Assembly: GCA_003497135.1 (NCBI GenBank)
Contig: DNKR01000033.1
Span: forward strand, 5,484-15,011
Origin: Candidatus Uhrbacteria bacterium
GTDB lineage: Bacteria > Patescibacteriota > Patescibacteriia > UBA9934 > UBA9568
Reading direction: 5' to 3'
Length of the DNA: 9,528 nucleotides
Position 1 is the first letter of the stretch. Each line of letters starts with the position of its first letter. This document shows, piece by piece, positions 1 through 6,898 of this stretch. The notes below the pieces were generated by a model, which worked only from the letters and a program-made list of their open reading frames with translations, made no database searches and had not been told where the DNA came from. The translations under genes were made by a program, and so were the position numbers.

Positions 1-63
1 ACCGACACATGTATTCACGGGACCGACACATGTATTCACGGGACCGACACATGGGTCGGTCCC
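1..63. repeat. 21-bp tandem direct repeat array, cut by the window edge
   Basis: Two identical 21-bp units lie head to tail at 1-21 and 22-42. Each begins ACCGACACATG and ends TATTCACGGG. A third copy starts at 43 but keeps only the first 11 bases before switching to GGTCGGTCCC, which makes an inverted repeat. The array therefore has three copies of ACCGAC and a single GTCGGT partner, at 55-60. It fills the space right after the stop codon of the last gene and probably continues left of the window. The look is that of a REP/BIME-type intergenic palindromic element, which in many bacteria is mobilised by REP-associated tyrosine (IS200-like) transposases. No transposase is visible here, so that link is inference. 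Confidence 0.85.
40..63 (-). repeat. Perfect 9-bp inverted repeat (hairpin) at the operon's 3' end
   Basis: On the plus strand GGGACCGAC (40-48) and GTCGGTCCC (55-63) are exact reverse complements around a 6-base spacer, ACATGG. In the operon's transcript the hairpin starts with the final G of the TAG stop codon at 63. The stem is strong, with 7 of 9 pairs G-C. No U-tract follows, so it is not a canonical intrinsic terminator. It could still stabilise the mRNA 3' end or attenuate read-through. The left arm of the RNA could also pair with the second copy of the right arm (plus-strand GGGACCGAC at 19-27), giving alternative folds. Confidence 0.8.
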
Positions 64-1949
64 TATTCAATCACCACGCCTTTACCAGCAGCAAATGAAT
101 CGCCGATCAGTTCGGTTGTTAGAATATCAAATGACTTGCGAATAGTGTCTTTTGTTTTTACATCAGTTGCTTCAAATCCTGCCGGTCCTGTAAGTTTTAC
201 AAATGTTCCAATGTCTTCTTCTGTTGGCGTAATTGCGATTTCAAATTCTGATGTTACTTGCGTAACTGATGTTGGCATTCGGTTGAGCTTCCAGGAAACA
301 ATTCGCGCTTGCTGATCAAATGACAGTTCGCCCGCTTGCGCGCTTGATGTACCTGCCCACGATACCCCCGGCGGAAGTTCTGCTTGCAGTGACAGGTTTT
401 CCAGTTCATGAAGCGAGTTTGTAACAGTCCAGCTAACTCTGTAAGTCGTTGACACGCCTGCTTTTGGAGGAAGCGGGCCCTTTCCCGCTTCTGTGCCGTC
501 TTTGTTAAAGTAGTACGCGCTCGCATTTACAGATGCATTTGAATTTATGCTGATTATAATCGGAGTAATTTCCAATGTTTTGGTTTTTTTCACTTTTCCG
601 ATTGTTGAAACAGACAATTCCGCTTTTATTTCCATTGTGTCAGCATTTGAAGATGTTAATTCTTGAAGAATTGGAACAGAAAAGAACAAACTTTTTTCTC
701 CATGAGCAGGCAAAAGCAAAAGCTCGTTTACCTCTTTTTCGCCCCATGCAAAAGACGCGTATGCTTGTTTGTTTGACGGAGCTGTAAATATCCCTGAATC
801 AGAAACGATTTTTTGGTCCAGCTTTAACGGAAGCGTTTTTGTTCCCGTAGGGTTCGGCGATACAAATATGCGGGCGCTAATGTGCTCTGCGTTTGCGTCA
901 GAATTATTTTTTATGTCAAAAGAAACGCGTAATGTGTCGCCCGGGGAGAGGGTTTTGTTTTCGTTTGATCCGTTTGCGATAAGAAAAGCAGACAAGTCGC
1001 CGCCAAGCACATCTGTTTGCGTTTGTGCGGAAGTTTGCGTTTGGCGCGATTGATCGCTTAAAATTATTCCAGCTTCCGCGTCTATTGTTTGCACTCCTGT
1101 AACGCTCGCGCTGTATGAGCCTGTAATTGAAATTTTCGTTTCATCGCCTGCTTTTAGATTTTCTATTATCCACGCTGTTTGTGCAGAACCTTCTGGAAGT
1201 TCCGGTTCTGATTTTTCTATTATAAATCCGTTTGGTAAAACTGCTTTCAGTTCGGTTTTTTCAAACAAAATCTCTGAAACATTTTTTACAGTGAACTCGT
1301 ATGTAACCGGCTCGCTGTGAATTGTTTCTTCTGGTCCATCAGCTTTTATTTCAAGAGCGCTTTTGGATATTGAAACGGTTTTGGTTGATATGTCTTGAAA
1401 ATCGGAATTAAAATTCGCTGGCTTGTATGTGAAAATCGTCTGAATCGTTGAGCTTGATGGAACTTGCGCTGTCCAGTACCCGTTTAGTTCAATAAGTCCG
1501 TCGGATCCGGGGGAAAGATGCCCGATCGTCCAAGTATTACCCTCGCTTGTCTGTTCCGGTCGGGCTTGTTTAAGAACAAATTGTTCAGGCATGTTGAGCT
1601 TGATTTCAAGCGATGCGATTGGAATTGAGCCGTCGTTTGCGTACGCGATTTGGTATGTTTCAAGCACGCCGTTTTGAATATTGTCGTTTCCGTTTATTGT
1701 TACGCTAAGATGCGCGCCTGACCGTTTGGAGTAAGGGCTGAAAAAGAAAAATCCAAGCACGGAAATAACAGCAAGAACGCAGAAAGCTTGTATTGTTCTG
1801 GTCAAAATTCTTGTTGCTTTTCGTCCGCTTTCGCGACTGACAGTTGTAAGATCAGGAAGTTTTCCGTCGTCATCCTCATATATTTTGTAAAGATCTTGAT
1901 CAACCTCTGCGGATTTTTGTTTGTTTATTCTTCTGATTTTTTTTGCCAT
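63..1949 (-). CDS. Single-pass membrane protein with about four extracellular Ig-like/DUF11-type domains
   Basis: This is a 628-residue protein of unknown function, probably a surface-exposed scaffold, adhesin or partner of the upstream DUF4012 protein. It has a Lys/Arg-rich start (MAKKIRRINKQK), an acidic stretch (YEDDDGK, 24-30), a membrane helix at about 52-71, and then an all-outside beta-rich region. The outside part shows a loosely repeated pattern of a 'Y.v.v.N' strand, a 'LP.g' turn and 'W.i..L..G' at about 80-175, 205-285, 330-450 and 490-585. This is the pattern of DUF11/CARDB-like Ig folds. Cysteine is almost absent, the only one being C57 in the helix, so there are no disulfides. 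An in-frame ATG at 2009 would add 20 residues but overlap the upstream gene by 56 nt. I chose the ATG at 1949 because it lies 4 nt after the upstream TAA and gives the expected basic N-terminus. No Shine-Dalgarno is visible. The TAG stop at 63-65 touches the left-edge hairpin. The domain class is fairly sure; the role is not. Confidence 0.85.
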   Translation of the reverse strand: MAKKIRRINKQKSAEVDQDLYKIYEDDDGKLPDLTTVSRESGRKATRILTRTIQAFCVLAVISVLGFFFFSPYSKRSGAHLSVTINGNDNIQNGVLETYQIAYANDGSIPIASLEIKLNMPEQFVLKQARPEQTSEGNTWTIGHLSPGSDGLIELNGYWTAQVPSSSTIQTIFTYKPANFNSDFQDISTKTVSISKSALEIKADGPEETIHSEPVTYEFTVKNVSEILFEKTELKAVLPNGFIIEKSEPELPEGSAQTAWIIENLKAGDETKISITGSYSASVTGVQTIDAEAGIILSDQSRQTQTSAQTQTDVLGGDLSAFLIANGSNENKTLSPGDTLRVSFDIKNNSDANAEHISARIFVSPNPTGTKTLPLKLDQKIVSDSGIFTAPSNKQAYASFAWGEKEVNELLLLPAHGEKSLFFSVPILQELTSSNADTMEIKAELSVSTIGKVKKTKTLEITPIIISINSNASVNASAYYFNKDGTEAGKGPLPPKAGVSTTYRVSWTVTNSLHELENLSLQAELPPGVSWAGTSSAQAGELSFDQQARIVSWKLNRMPTSVTQVTSEFEIAITPTEEDIGTFVKLTGPAGFEATDVKTKDTIRKSFDILTTELIGDSFAAGKGVVIE

Positions 1950-1953
1950 AGTT

Positions 1954-4626
1954 TTATTGTTTTTCAAACAGGATTCCAAGATAAGCATCCGTGTCGTTTG
2001 TAAAATCAAATTTCAAGTCCGTTTTGTTTTCAGTATCGCTTGTCCAAATTGGCAAAAGGTTTTCCGGAGCGTCCACCTCAATTGTTGTTTTTCTGGTTTC
2101 TACGCCTGATTGTTTTTGAAGCGTGATTGAATAATCGGATATCTCCCGCATGCCAGCGAATTTTTTCAGTTTAGTGAGCAAGCTTTCTTTTGCCTGCATT
2201 TGAGCAATTGTAAACGGCAATTCGTATACGAAAGTCGCCTCTGAAACAGAACCGGGCTTGACCTGCATCCAGTTTCCAAAAATCGTTTTCCCGAATTCGT
2301 CGTTTATCAGAGTTCCTGATGCAGGGTCTTTGAAAATCTCGCCTGTTATCATTTCCAGATCTTTATCCTGCGCAAGAATGTATTCCGGCTGTTCAAATAA
2401 TTCATCGCTTGGCGGATTAAAACCGCTGGCATGAATGAGTTTGCTTCCGCGCGGAACAAAAACGCGCATGTAATCAACATTGTTCAGCCCTTGGAAAAGC
2501 TCGCTAGCCATTCCTTTGTGGGTTTTCTTGATTGTAAGAGTGTTTATTATTCTTCCATCCGGCTGTATTGATGCGCGAAGAGAAATATCTTGATCAATTA
2601 TTAAATCTGTTTTGCCGCCGCCGATGTTTGCGTTCACTATCATTAAATAGTCGCCGGCAACAGAATGAACTTTTCCTGTCCATCCGAGTTTTGCGGCTGT
2701 TTGCTGAAGATCCTGCCTTGGAAAGTACATTTGAATGTCTTTTTGTTCAAGCGCTTGCAGCGAGTTTGCAAGGATTGGAAACAGCGATTCCGCGTCCGCG
2801 CTGTTTATTCGTTCAAGAAGCGCCGGCGCCAGATCAGCAATGAATTGTTTTGGTTTATTTTCGGTCTTGTCGTATTCAAGCTCTACGATTTTTTGCGTTT
2901 CAAATAAAAAGTTTTCGTTTGTAATGCTTATTCCATAATCAGGCATTTCTATTGTTCCAAGAAAATCAAGAAGATTGGCCACAAAAGTCGCGTTAACGGC
3001 AATAACTCCGTCAACAGTCGGTCCGCCCGCCTTTTCGTAGAACCAAGCTGTTTTTTTTGCGCTTTGCTCAAAGTCAGGAAACCAGTTTGAGTCCTGGAAT
3101 TCCCATCGCGGGTTTACAAGCCGAAGCGGGATAGGCGCTTCAACAAACTCGTGCAAAGATCCTTGCATGTCGTATGTGCCTCCTGCCGGTATATTTATTG
3201 ATTTGATCGCTCCGTTTTCAATGTCAATTTCCGCAAAGCTTCCCATAAAACCGCCTGTTGGCCTTAGCTCGCTGTTGTTTTGGAAAAGAAGCAAGTATCG
3301 CATCGGTTCTTTTCCTCCAAGCACTGTGTGCAAAAATTCAGACGACTCCAAAAAGTCGCGTGCTGACATAGCAAGTCCCGGAACTTGCGTTTGCGCTGTT
3401 TTTACTAGTTCTTGCTTGTCTTGCGGAAGAAGCTTGGCGTCAACCTCAACAATGCTTTGCGCTGCTGATTCAAGAAGCGGAAGCGCGTTTTGTATTGACT
3501 GCGTTACAAGCGCAAGCTTGTCGGTTATTGTTATTGTTTCGTTGTCTTTTATGCTGTCGTAAGATGATGCAAGTATTTTTGCTGCTGCGGAGAGCGATCC
3601 AAGAGATTCTGACATTGATGTTGAGCTTTTATATGTTTTTGATGTTTGCGGCAAAACAGCAAGAAGTCCGGCAAGATCAGAGTTCATGCGCTTAAGTTCC
3701 GCTTCCATTTGCGCAAAATCCTTTTCTGCAAGAGAGAAATTTTGCGATGCAGCTCCAAAGCGGCTGTCCTCTATTGCTTTTTTGGCCTGAATTATTTTTT
3801 GCAATCCTTGCCCGCTTTCAGAAATTATTAAGTTGGTTCTGTTTTTTGTATTTGAATACGAATCCATTGCGTGCAATGGAAGCACAAAAATGAACGATAG
3901 CCCGACAAAGCTTGCCATGGCCCGTTTCCAGCCGATCGGAAGAGCGGTTACGATTGCGTAATTTCTAGGTTTTGATATTTCGCGATCCGGTTCTGTATTG
4001 CCAGAATTGATTTGCGCGGTTCTGCGCTTTTCAAACAGTCTGAAATTAAAACTTGGAAGCGAGTAATTTGGAATAAGTGCGCGCAGTGGTCTTTTATTGA
4101 TTTCTGATCTGGTTTCGTGCGATTCAAGTTCGTTTTTGCTTATTAATAAATAATCCGGCTGAATTTCGGTTTCGTCTAAACTTGATGGTTTTTCAAATAT
4201 AACACCGTCATCGTCCTCCGGTTCCGGCAATATCAGGTCAAGGAATATGTCTTCTATTTCATTTTCACGCACAGCAGAAACTGCGTTTTGCGTTGTTTGC
4301 AAAACAGGTTTTGAAAGCGATATTACAAACTGCGACTGCGGAACCGATTCGTTTATGTGCATTCTAAGCGCTCCGCTGGCGTTATTTGCATATTCTGTTT
4401 GATTGGAGTCGGTTTTTAGCGCGATTTCCCGCAGTGTTTCGTTGATTTGTTCTGTTGTTGCTTGTGTTTCTGCCATTTGACCCGCCCTCGGCGCAGTTGG
4501 TTTTTTGCGCTTAAGAGCGTTCTTTTTAATTGCTGGTCGCGGTTTTGTTTTTGAACGCAAAGACACACGCCTTTTGTTTATTGCGCTCTTTGTTTTAACT
4601 GTACTTTTTTTATTTGATTTTGGCAT
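1954..4626 (-). CDS. DUF4012 domain single-pass membrane protein (possible LCP-like glycan transferase)
   Basis: This 890-residue protein has a cytoplasmic tail of about 230 residues, a membrane helix at about 235-254 (SFVGLSFIFVLPLHAM), a helical, probably coiled-coil segment at about 265-430, and the DUF4012 domain from about 440 onward. Recognisable DUF4012 signatures are RYLLLFQNNSELRPTGGFMG (443-462), NWFPDFEQSAKKTA (514-527) and VDGVIAVN (538-545), followed by LLDFLGTIE (552-560). The tail is very Lys/Arg-rich at 3-43 and then acidic (EPEDDDG, 135-141); it looks disordered. DUF4012 has no established biochemical function that I know of. The order of its motifs recalls LytR-CpsA-Psr (LCP) ligases, which move lipid-linked glycopolymers onto the wall; in this locus that would fit, but it is inference. 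The ATG at 4626 overlaps the preceding glycosyltransferase gene by 17 nt, suggesting translational coupling, and there is no Shine-Dalgarno. Stop is TAA at 1954-1956. The C-terminal third (about 660-890) is beta-rich and outside the core motifs. Confidence 0.88.
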   Translation of the reverse strand: MPKSNKKSTVKTKSAINKRRVSLRSKTKPRPAIKKNALKRKKPTAPRAGQMAETQATTEQINETLREIALKTDSNQTEYANNASGALRMHINESVPQSQFVISLSKPVLQTTQNAVSAVRENEIEDIFLDLILPEPEDDDGVIFEKPSSLDETEIQPDYLLISKNELESHETRSEINKRPLRALIPNYSLPSFNFRLFEKRRTAQINSGNTEPDREISKPRNYAIVTALPIGWKRAMASFVGLSFIFVLPLHAMDSYSNTKNRTNLIISESGQGLQKIIQAKKAIEDSRFGAASQNFSLAEKDFAQMEAELKRMNSDLAGLLAVLPQTSKTYKSSTSMSESLGSLSAAAKILASSYDSIKDNETITITDKLALVTQSIQNALPLLESAAQSIVEVDAKLLPQDKQELVKTAQTQVPGLAMSARDFLESSEFLHTVLGGKEPMRYLLLFQNNSELRPTGGFMGSFAEIDIENGAIKSINIPAGGTYDMQGSLHEFVEAPIPLRLVNPRWEFQDSNWFPDFEQSAKKTAWFYEKAGGPTVDGVIAVNATFVANLLDFLGTIEMPDYGISITNENFLFETQKIVELEYDKTENKPKQFIADLAPALLERINSADAESLFPILANSLQALEQKDIQMYFPRQDLQQTAAKLGWTGKVHSVAGDYLMIVNANIGGGKTDLIIDQDISLRASIQPDGRIINTLTIKKTHKGMASELFQGLNNVDYMRVFVPRGSKLIHASGFNPPSDELFEQPEYILAQDKDLEMITGEIFKDPASGTLINDEFGKTIFGNWMQVKPGSVSEATFVYELPFTIAQMQAKESLLTKLKKFAGMREISDYSITLQKQSGVETRKTTIEVDAPENLLPIWTSDTENKTDLKFDFTNDTDAYLGILFEKQ

Positions 4627-5755
4627 AAGCTTTTTCGTACACGGTTATTGTTTCTTTTGCCATTTTGTCCCAAGAAAAGTTTTGGATTCTTTGCACACCT
4701 TTTCGTATTAAGCTGTTGCGAGTATTTTCGTTTGAAACGATTTCATTCATTTGCGCTATCAAATCTGTTTCGCTTTCAGGGTCAAAGTACAATGCGGCGC
4801 TGTTTAGTATTTCGGGCATGCATGATCTGTTTGAAGATAGTACGGGAACTTTTCTTGCCATTGCTTCAAGCGGAGGAAGCCCGAATCCTTCGCACAAAGA
4901 TGGAAACAGGTAAGCGGTTGCGTTTTCGTAAAGCGCGTCAAGTTCGTTTTCTGCTGCAAAGCCGAACATGCGCACCGCGCAGTTATCAGGACCGCATTCA
5001 TTCAGCTTGTTTTGCAACCGGTCATAGAACAGATCGCGCTTTCCAACAAGAACAAGCTGAAAATCGTGATGCGTTTTATGGAATTTTGCAAATGCTTTTA
5101 CAAGAAAATTAAGATTTTTGTGAGGATACGCGCTACCAATATATAAAAAGTACGGTTTGCGCACGCCCTTTGCGCCAAGATCGGCTTCTGTGGGATACTT
5201 TGCTGATTTTTGCGCTCCCGCACCCTCGTAAATTACGATCGTCTTTTTTTCTGCTTTTGGAAACCTGCTTAATATCTGATTTTTTGTGCAATTTGAAACA
5301 GCGATTATTTGTTTTGATTTTTGTATTGTATTTTTTAATACCATTCTAAATGCCGCATGCTTTATTGCGTAAATAGCAGGATGCTTTGTTGTGGCGTGCG
5401 CTGAACGCGGCTGTTCAAGTAAAATAAGATCATGGATTGTTGCAACAAACGGAGTTTTGATTGCAAACGGCGCGTTCCAATGCGGAAAATGAACAAGATC
5501 AAGTTTTTCTTTGTCGATTATCCTTGGCATATAAATTTGCTCTGCGATTCCGTACCAGCCAATATCAGCAATGCGTTTTTCAAAGTTGTTTGCGCTGATT
5601 TTGCAATCGTTGAAGTTGCTTTTTTTTAAAAAAAGCACATAGCGGTTTTTGCGGTCGTGCCGCAAAAGCCCCATTATTAATTCTTCAACATATCTCCCCA
5701 GGCCTCCGCCGCCTGTGCGCGGCCCAAACATGCGCGCGTCTATTCCAATATTCAT
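4610..5755 (-). CDS. GT4 family glycosyltransferase (third of three)
   Basis: This 381-residue GT-B fold retaining glycosyltransferase is predicted to act on the inner face of the membrane and add one sugar from a nucleotide-sugar donor to a lipid-linked glycan. The N-terminal acceptor domain opens with MNIGIDARMFGPRTGGGGLGRY and carries ATIHDL at 105-110. The C-terminal donor domain has GSAYPHKN (207-214, with the donor-phosphate-binding K213) and the EX7E signature in FPSLCEGFGLPPLEA (E289 and E297). Length is normal for GT4, and it resembles the MtfB-like subgroup. Donor and acceptor cannot be told from sequence. It starts 21 nt after the previous TAA. A consensus extended -10 element sits 6 nt before the ATG, so the gene may also be read from its own leaderless transcript. 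It ends 17 nt inside the start of the DUF4012 gene. An A/T palindrome at 5618-5636 codes for LFLKKS. Confidence 0.93.
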   Translation of the reverse strand: MNIGIDARMFGPRTGGGGLGRYVEELIMGLLRHDRKNRYVLFLKKSNFNDCKISANNFEKRIADIGWYGIAEQIYMPRIIDKEKLDLVHFPHWNAPFAIKTPFVATIHDLILLEQPRSAHATTKHPAIYAIKHAAFRMVLKNTIQKSKQIIAVSNCTKNQILSRFPKAEKKTIVIYEGAGAQKSAKYPTEADLGAKGVRKPYFLYIGSAYPHKNLNFLVKAFAKFHKTHHDFQLVLVGKRDLFYDRLQNKLNECGPDNCAVRMFGFAAENELDALYENATAYLFPSLCEGFGLPPLEAMARKVPVLSSNRSCMPEILNSAALYFDPESETDLIAQMNEIVSNENTRNSLIRKGVQRIQNFSWDKMAKETITVYEKAYAKIK

Positions 5756-5770
5756 GCATGCATTATATCA
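5753..5770 (-). promoter_or_regulatory. Internal extended -10 promoter; possible leaderless start
   Basis: On the minus strand the sequence TGATATAAT (5770-5762) is a perfect extended -10 (TGnTATAAT). It is followed by six bases, GCATGC, and then the ATG of the third glycosyltransferase gene at 5755. Standard -10 to +1 spacing puts transcription start on the A of that ATG. No good -35 hexamer is visible at 16-18 bp, which is usual for extended -10 promoters. The start region is also a perfect 10-bp palindrome, ATGCATGCAT (5754-5763), which could be an operator or could be chance. Confidence 0.5.
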
Positions 5771-5776
5771 CAAAAG

Positions 5777-6898
5777 TTAAGCTTGTTGGCGAGCGGTCTG
5801 TTGAAATACTGTGAGTGTTTTTTGGGCTGTCGTAAGCCACGAAAACGATTGTGCGTTGACTCGTCCGTCAAGCGAGAGCGCGCTTTGAAGCGCGTTGTCT
5901 TTTAGAACCGCATTTATTGCCCTTGCAATGTCTCGTACATTGTTTGGGTCAATTAAAATCGCGGAGTGTTTTACTGCTTCCGGCATTGATGAAGTGCGGC
6001 TTGCTATAACAGGAGCGCCAAGACATTGTGCTTCAAGAAGGGGCATTCCAAAGCCCTCGTAAAATGACGGGAATAGCAATAACTTGGCATTTGCTATTGC
6101 GTTTTGTTTTTGTTCCTGCGTTAGATAGCCGGTAAAAATTATTGAATCGCGGAATTTTGAATGTTTTACAGCGCGCAGTACATTGCCGTACTTCCATCCC
6201 AGCGATCCGATTATGACAAGCGGCATGTCATATTCCGTTTCTTCGCGCACGCGCTCGTATGCTTTAATAACTGATACAATGTTTTTGCGAGGCTCAATTG
6301 TGCCAATACAAACAATCGCGTCTTTTTTTTCTGTATCAGAATTTGTTTGGTTCGCGCAAGCTGCTCCGTGCGGAATAACATGAATTTTGTTCGGTTCTAT
6401 TTTGTATATAATGCAAATATCCTGTTTGGTTGATTCTGACGGGCATATGATTGCGCTTGCCTGCTCGCAAAGCGATTTTGCTCGAACAAGCTTGTGCCAT
6501 GTTAGCATGCGGCGCGAAAAGTATTCTGGAAAAAGCTCAAATGAAAGATCGTGCACTGTGAGCACAAACGGGGTTTTGCCGTTGATCCGCAGGCGGTTGA
6601 AATTCGGCGCGAAAACAAGATCAACATGTTCGCGCAATATGGTCTCAATTTTTGGTGCGCAAAAAAGCGCGTCCGAAAGAGCGATTAGTTTGTTTGGGAC
6701 CTTCACAATTCGCACTCGCGCGTTTGGCGCGCTTTGGACTCTGGTTTTTAGTAAATCGTTTTTAAGTCCTGTTGAAAAAAATATGTATTCGTTTTTATTA
6801 TCAATTTGCAAAAGCGTTTGCAAAAGGTTCATTGCATACATTCCAACCCCTGTCAGATTCGGTTCCGCAAGGCATCGTGCGTCAACCGCGATTTTCAT
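5777..6898 (-). CDS. GT4 family glycosyltransferase (second of three, MtfB-like)
   Basis: This 373-residue GT-B glycosyltransferase resembles the MtfB-like (mannosyltransferase B) subgroup of GT4. The N-terminal half starts MKIAVDARCL, has the TGVGMYA loop at 16-22 and TVHDLSFE at 114-121. The donor half has GTIEPRKN (199-206, with R204 and K205 as likely donor-phosphate contacts) and the EX7E motif in FPSFYEGFGMPLLEA (E281 and E289). Both halves look complete and the length is typical. Its ATG overlaps the previous gene's TGA as ATGA (6895-6898), the classic arrangement for coupled translation, and no Shine-Dalgarno precedes it. It shares its N-terminal layout with the next gene downstream (DAR..., TG.G.Y), so the two probably descend from an old duplication. 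The sugar transferred is unknown; mannose is only suggested by the subgroup name. Confidence 0.93.
   Translation of the reverse strand: MKIAVDARCLAEPNLTGVGMYAMNLLQTLLQIDNKNEYIFFSTGLKNDLLKTRVQSAPNARVRIVKVPNKLIALSDALFCAPKIETILREHVDLVFAPNFNRLRINGKTPFVLTVHDLSFELFPEYFSRRMLTWHKLVRAKSLCEQASAIICPSESTKQDICIIYKIEPNKIHVIPHGAACANQTNSDTEKKDAIVCIGTIEPRKNIVSVIKAYERVREETEYDMPLVIIGSLGWKYGNVLRAVKHSKFRDSIIFTGYLTQEQKQNAIANAKLLLFPSFYEGFGMPLLEAQCLGAPVIASRTSSMPEAVKHSAILIDPNNVRDIARAINAVLKDNALQSALSLDGRVNAQSFSWLTTAQKTLTVFQQTARQQA

Noticed and set aside
1..63. Repeats at the left edge as a CRISPR array
   Set aside because: The two full units are directly adjacent with no spacer, and the third becomes an inverted repeat. 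There are no cas genes. A tandem or REP-like element fits better.
40..63. The hairpin as an intrinsic terminator of the operon
   Set aside because: The stem is strong but the RNA continues GUGAAUAC after it, with no U-tract. I describe it only as an inverted repeat.
1950..2009. The longer 648-residue start (ATG at 2009) for the Ig-like protein
   Set aside because: It would overlap the DUF4012 coding region by 56 nt. The added residues simply read that coding sequence in another frame, while the ATG at 1949 gives the expected basic N-terminus right after the upstream stop.
4648..5112. A 154-residue plus-strand reading frame
   Set aside because: It is entirely antisense to the GT4 gene that carries a complete EX7E motif, and no domain is recognisable.
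5618..5636. A programmed frameshift at the T/A tract (CTT TTT TTA AAA AAA AGC)
   Set aside because: It contains slippery heptamers in the right phase, but a -1 slip leads to a stop after about a dozen codons and a useless fragment about 60 residues long. The zero frame encodes a normal GT4 N-terminus, so it is more likely chance in a Lys-rich stretch.
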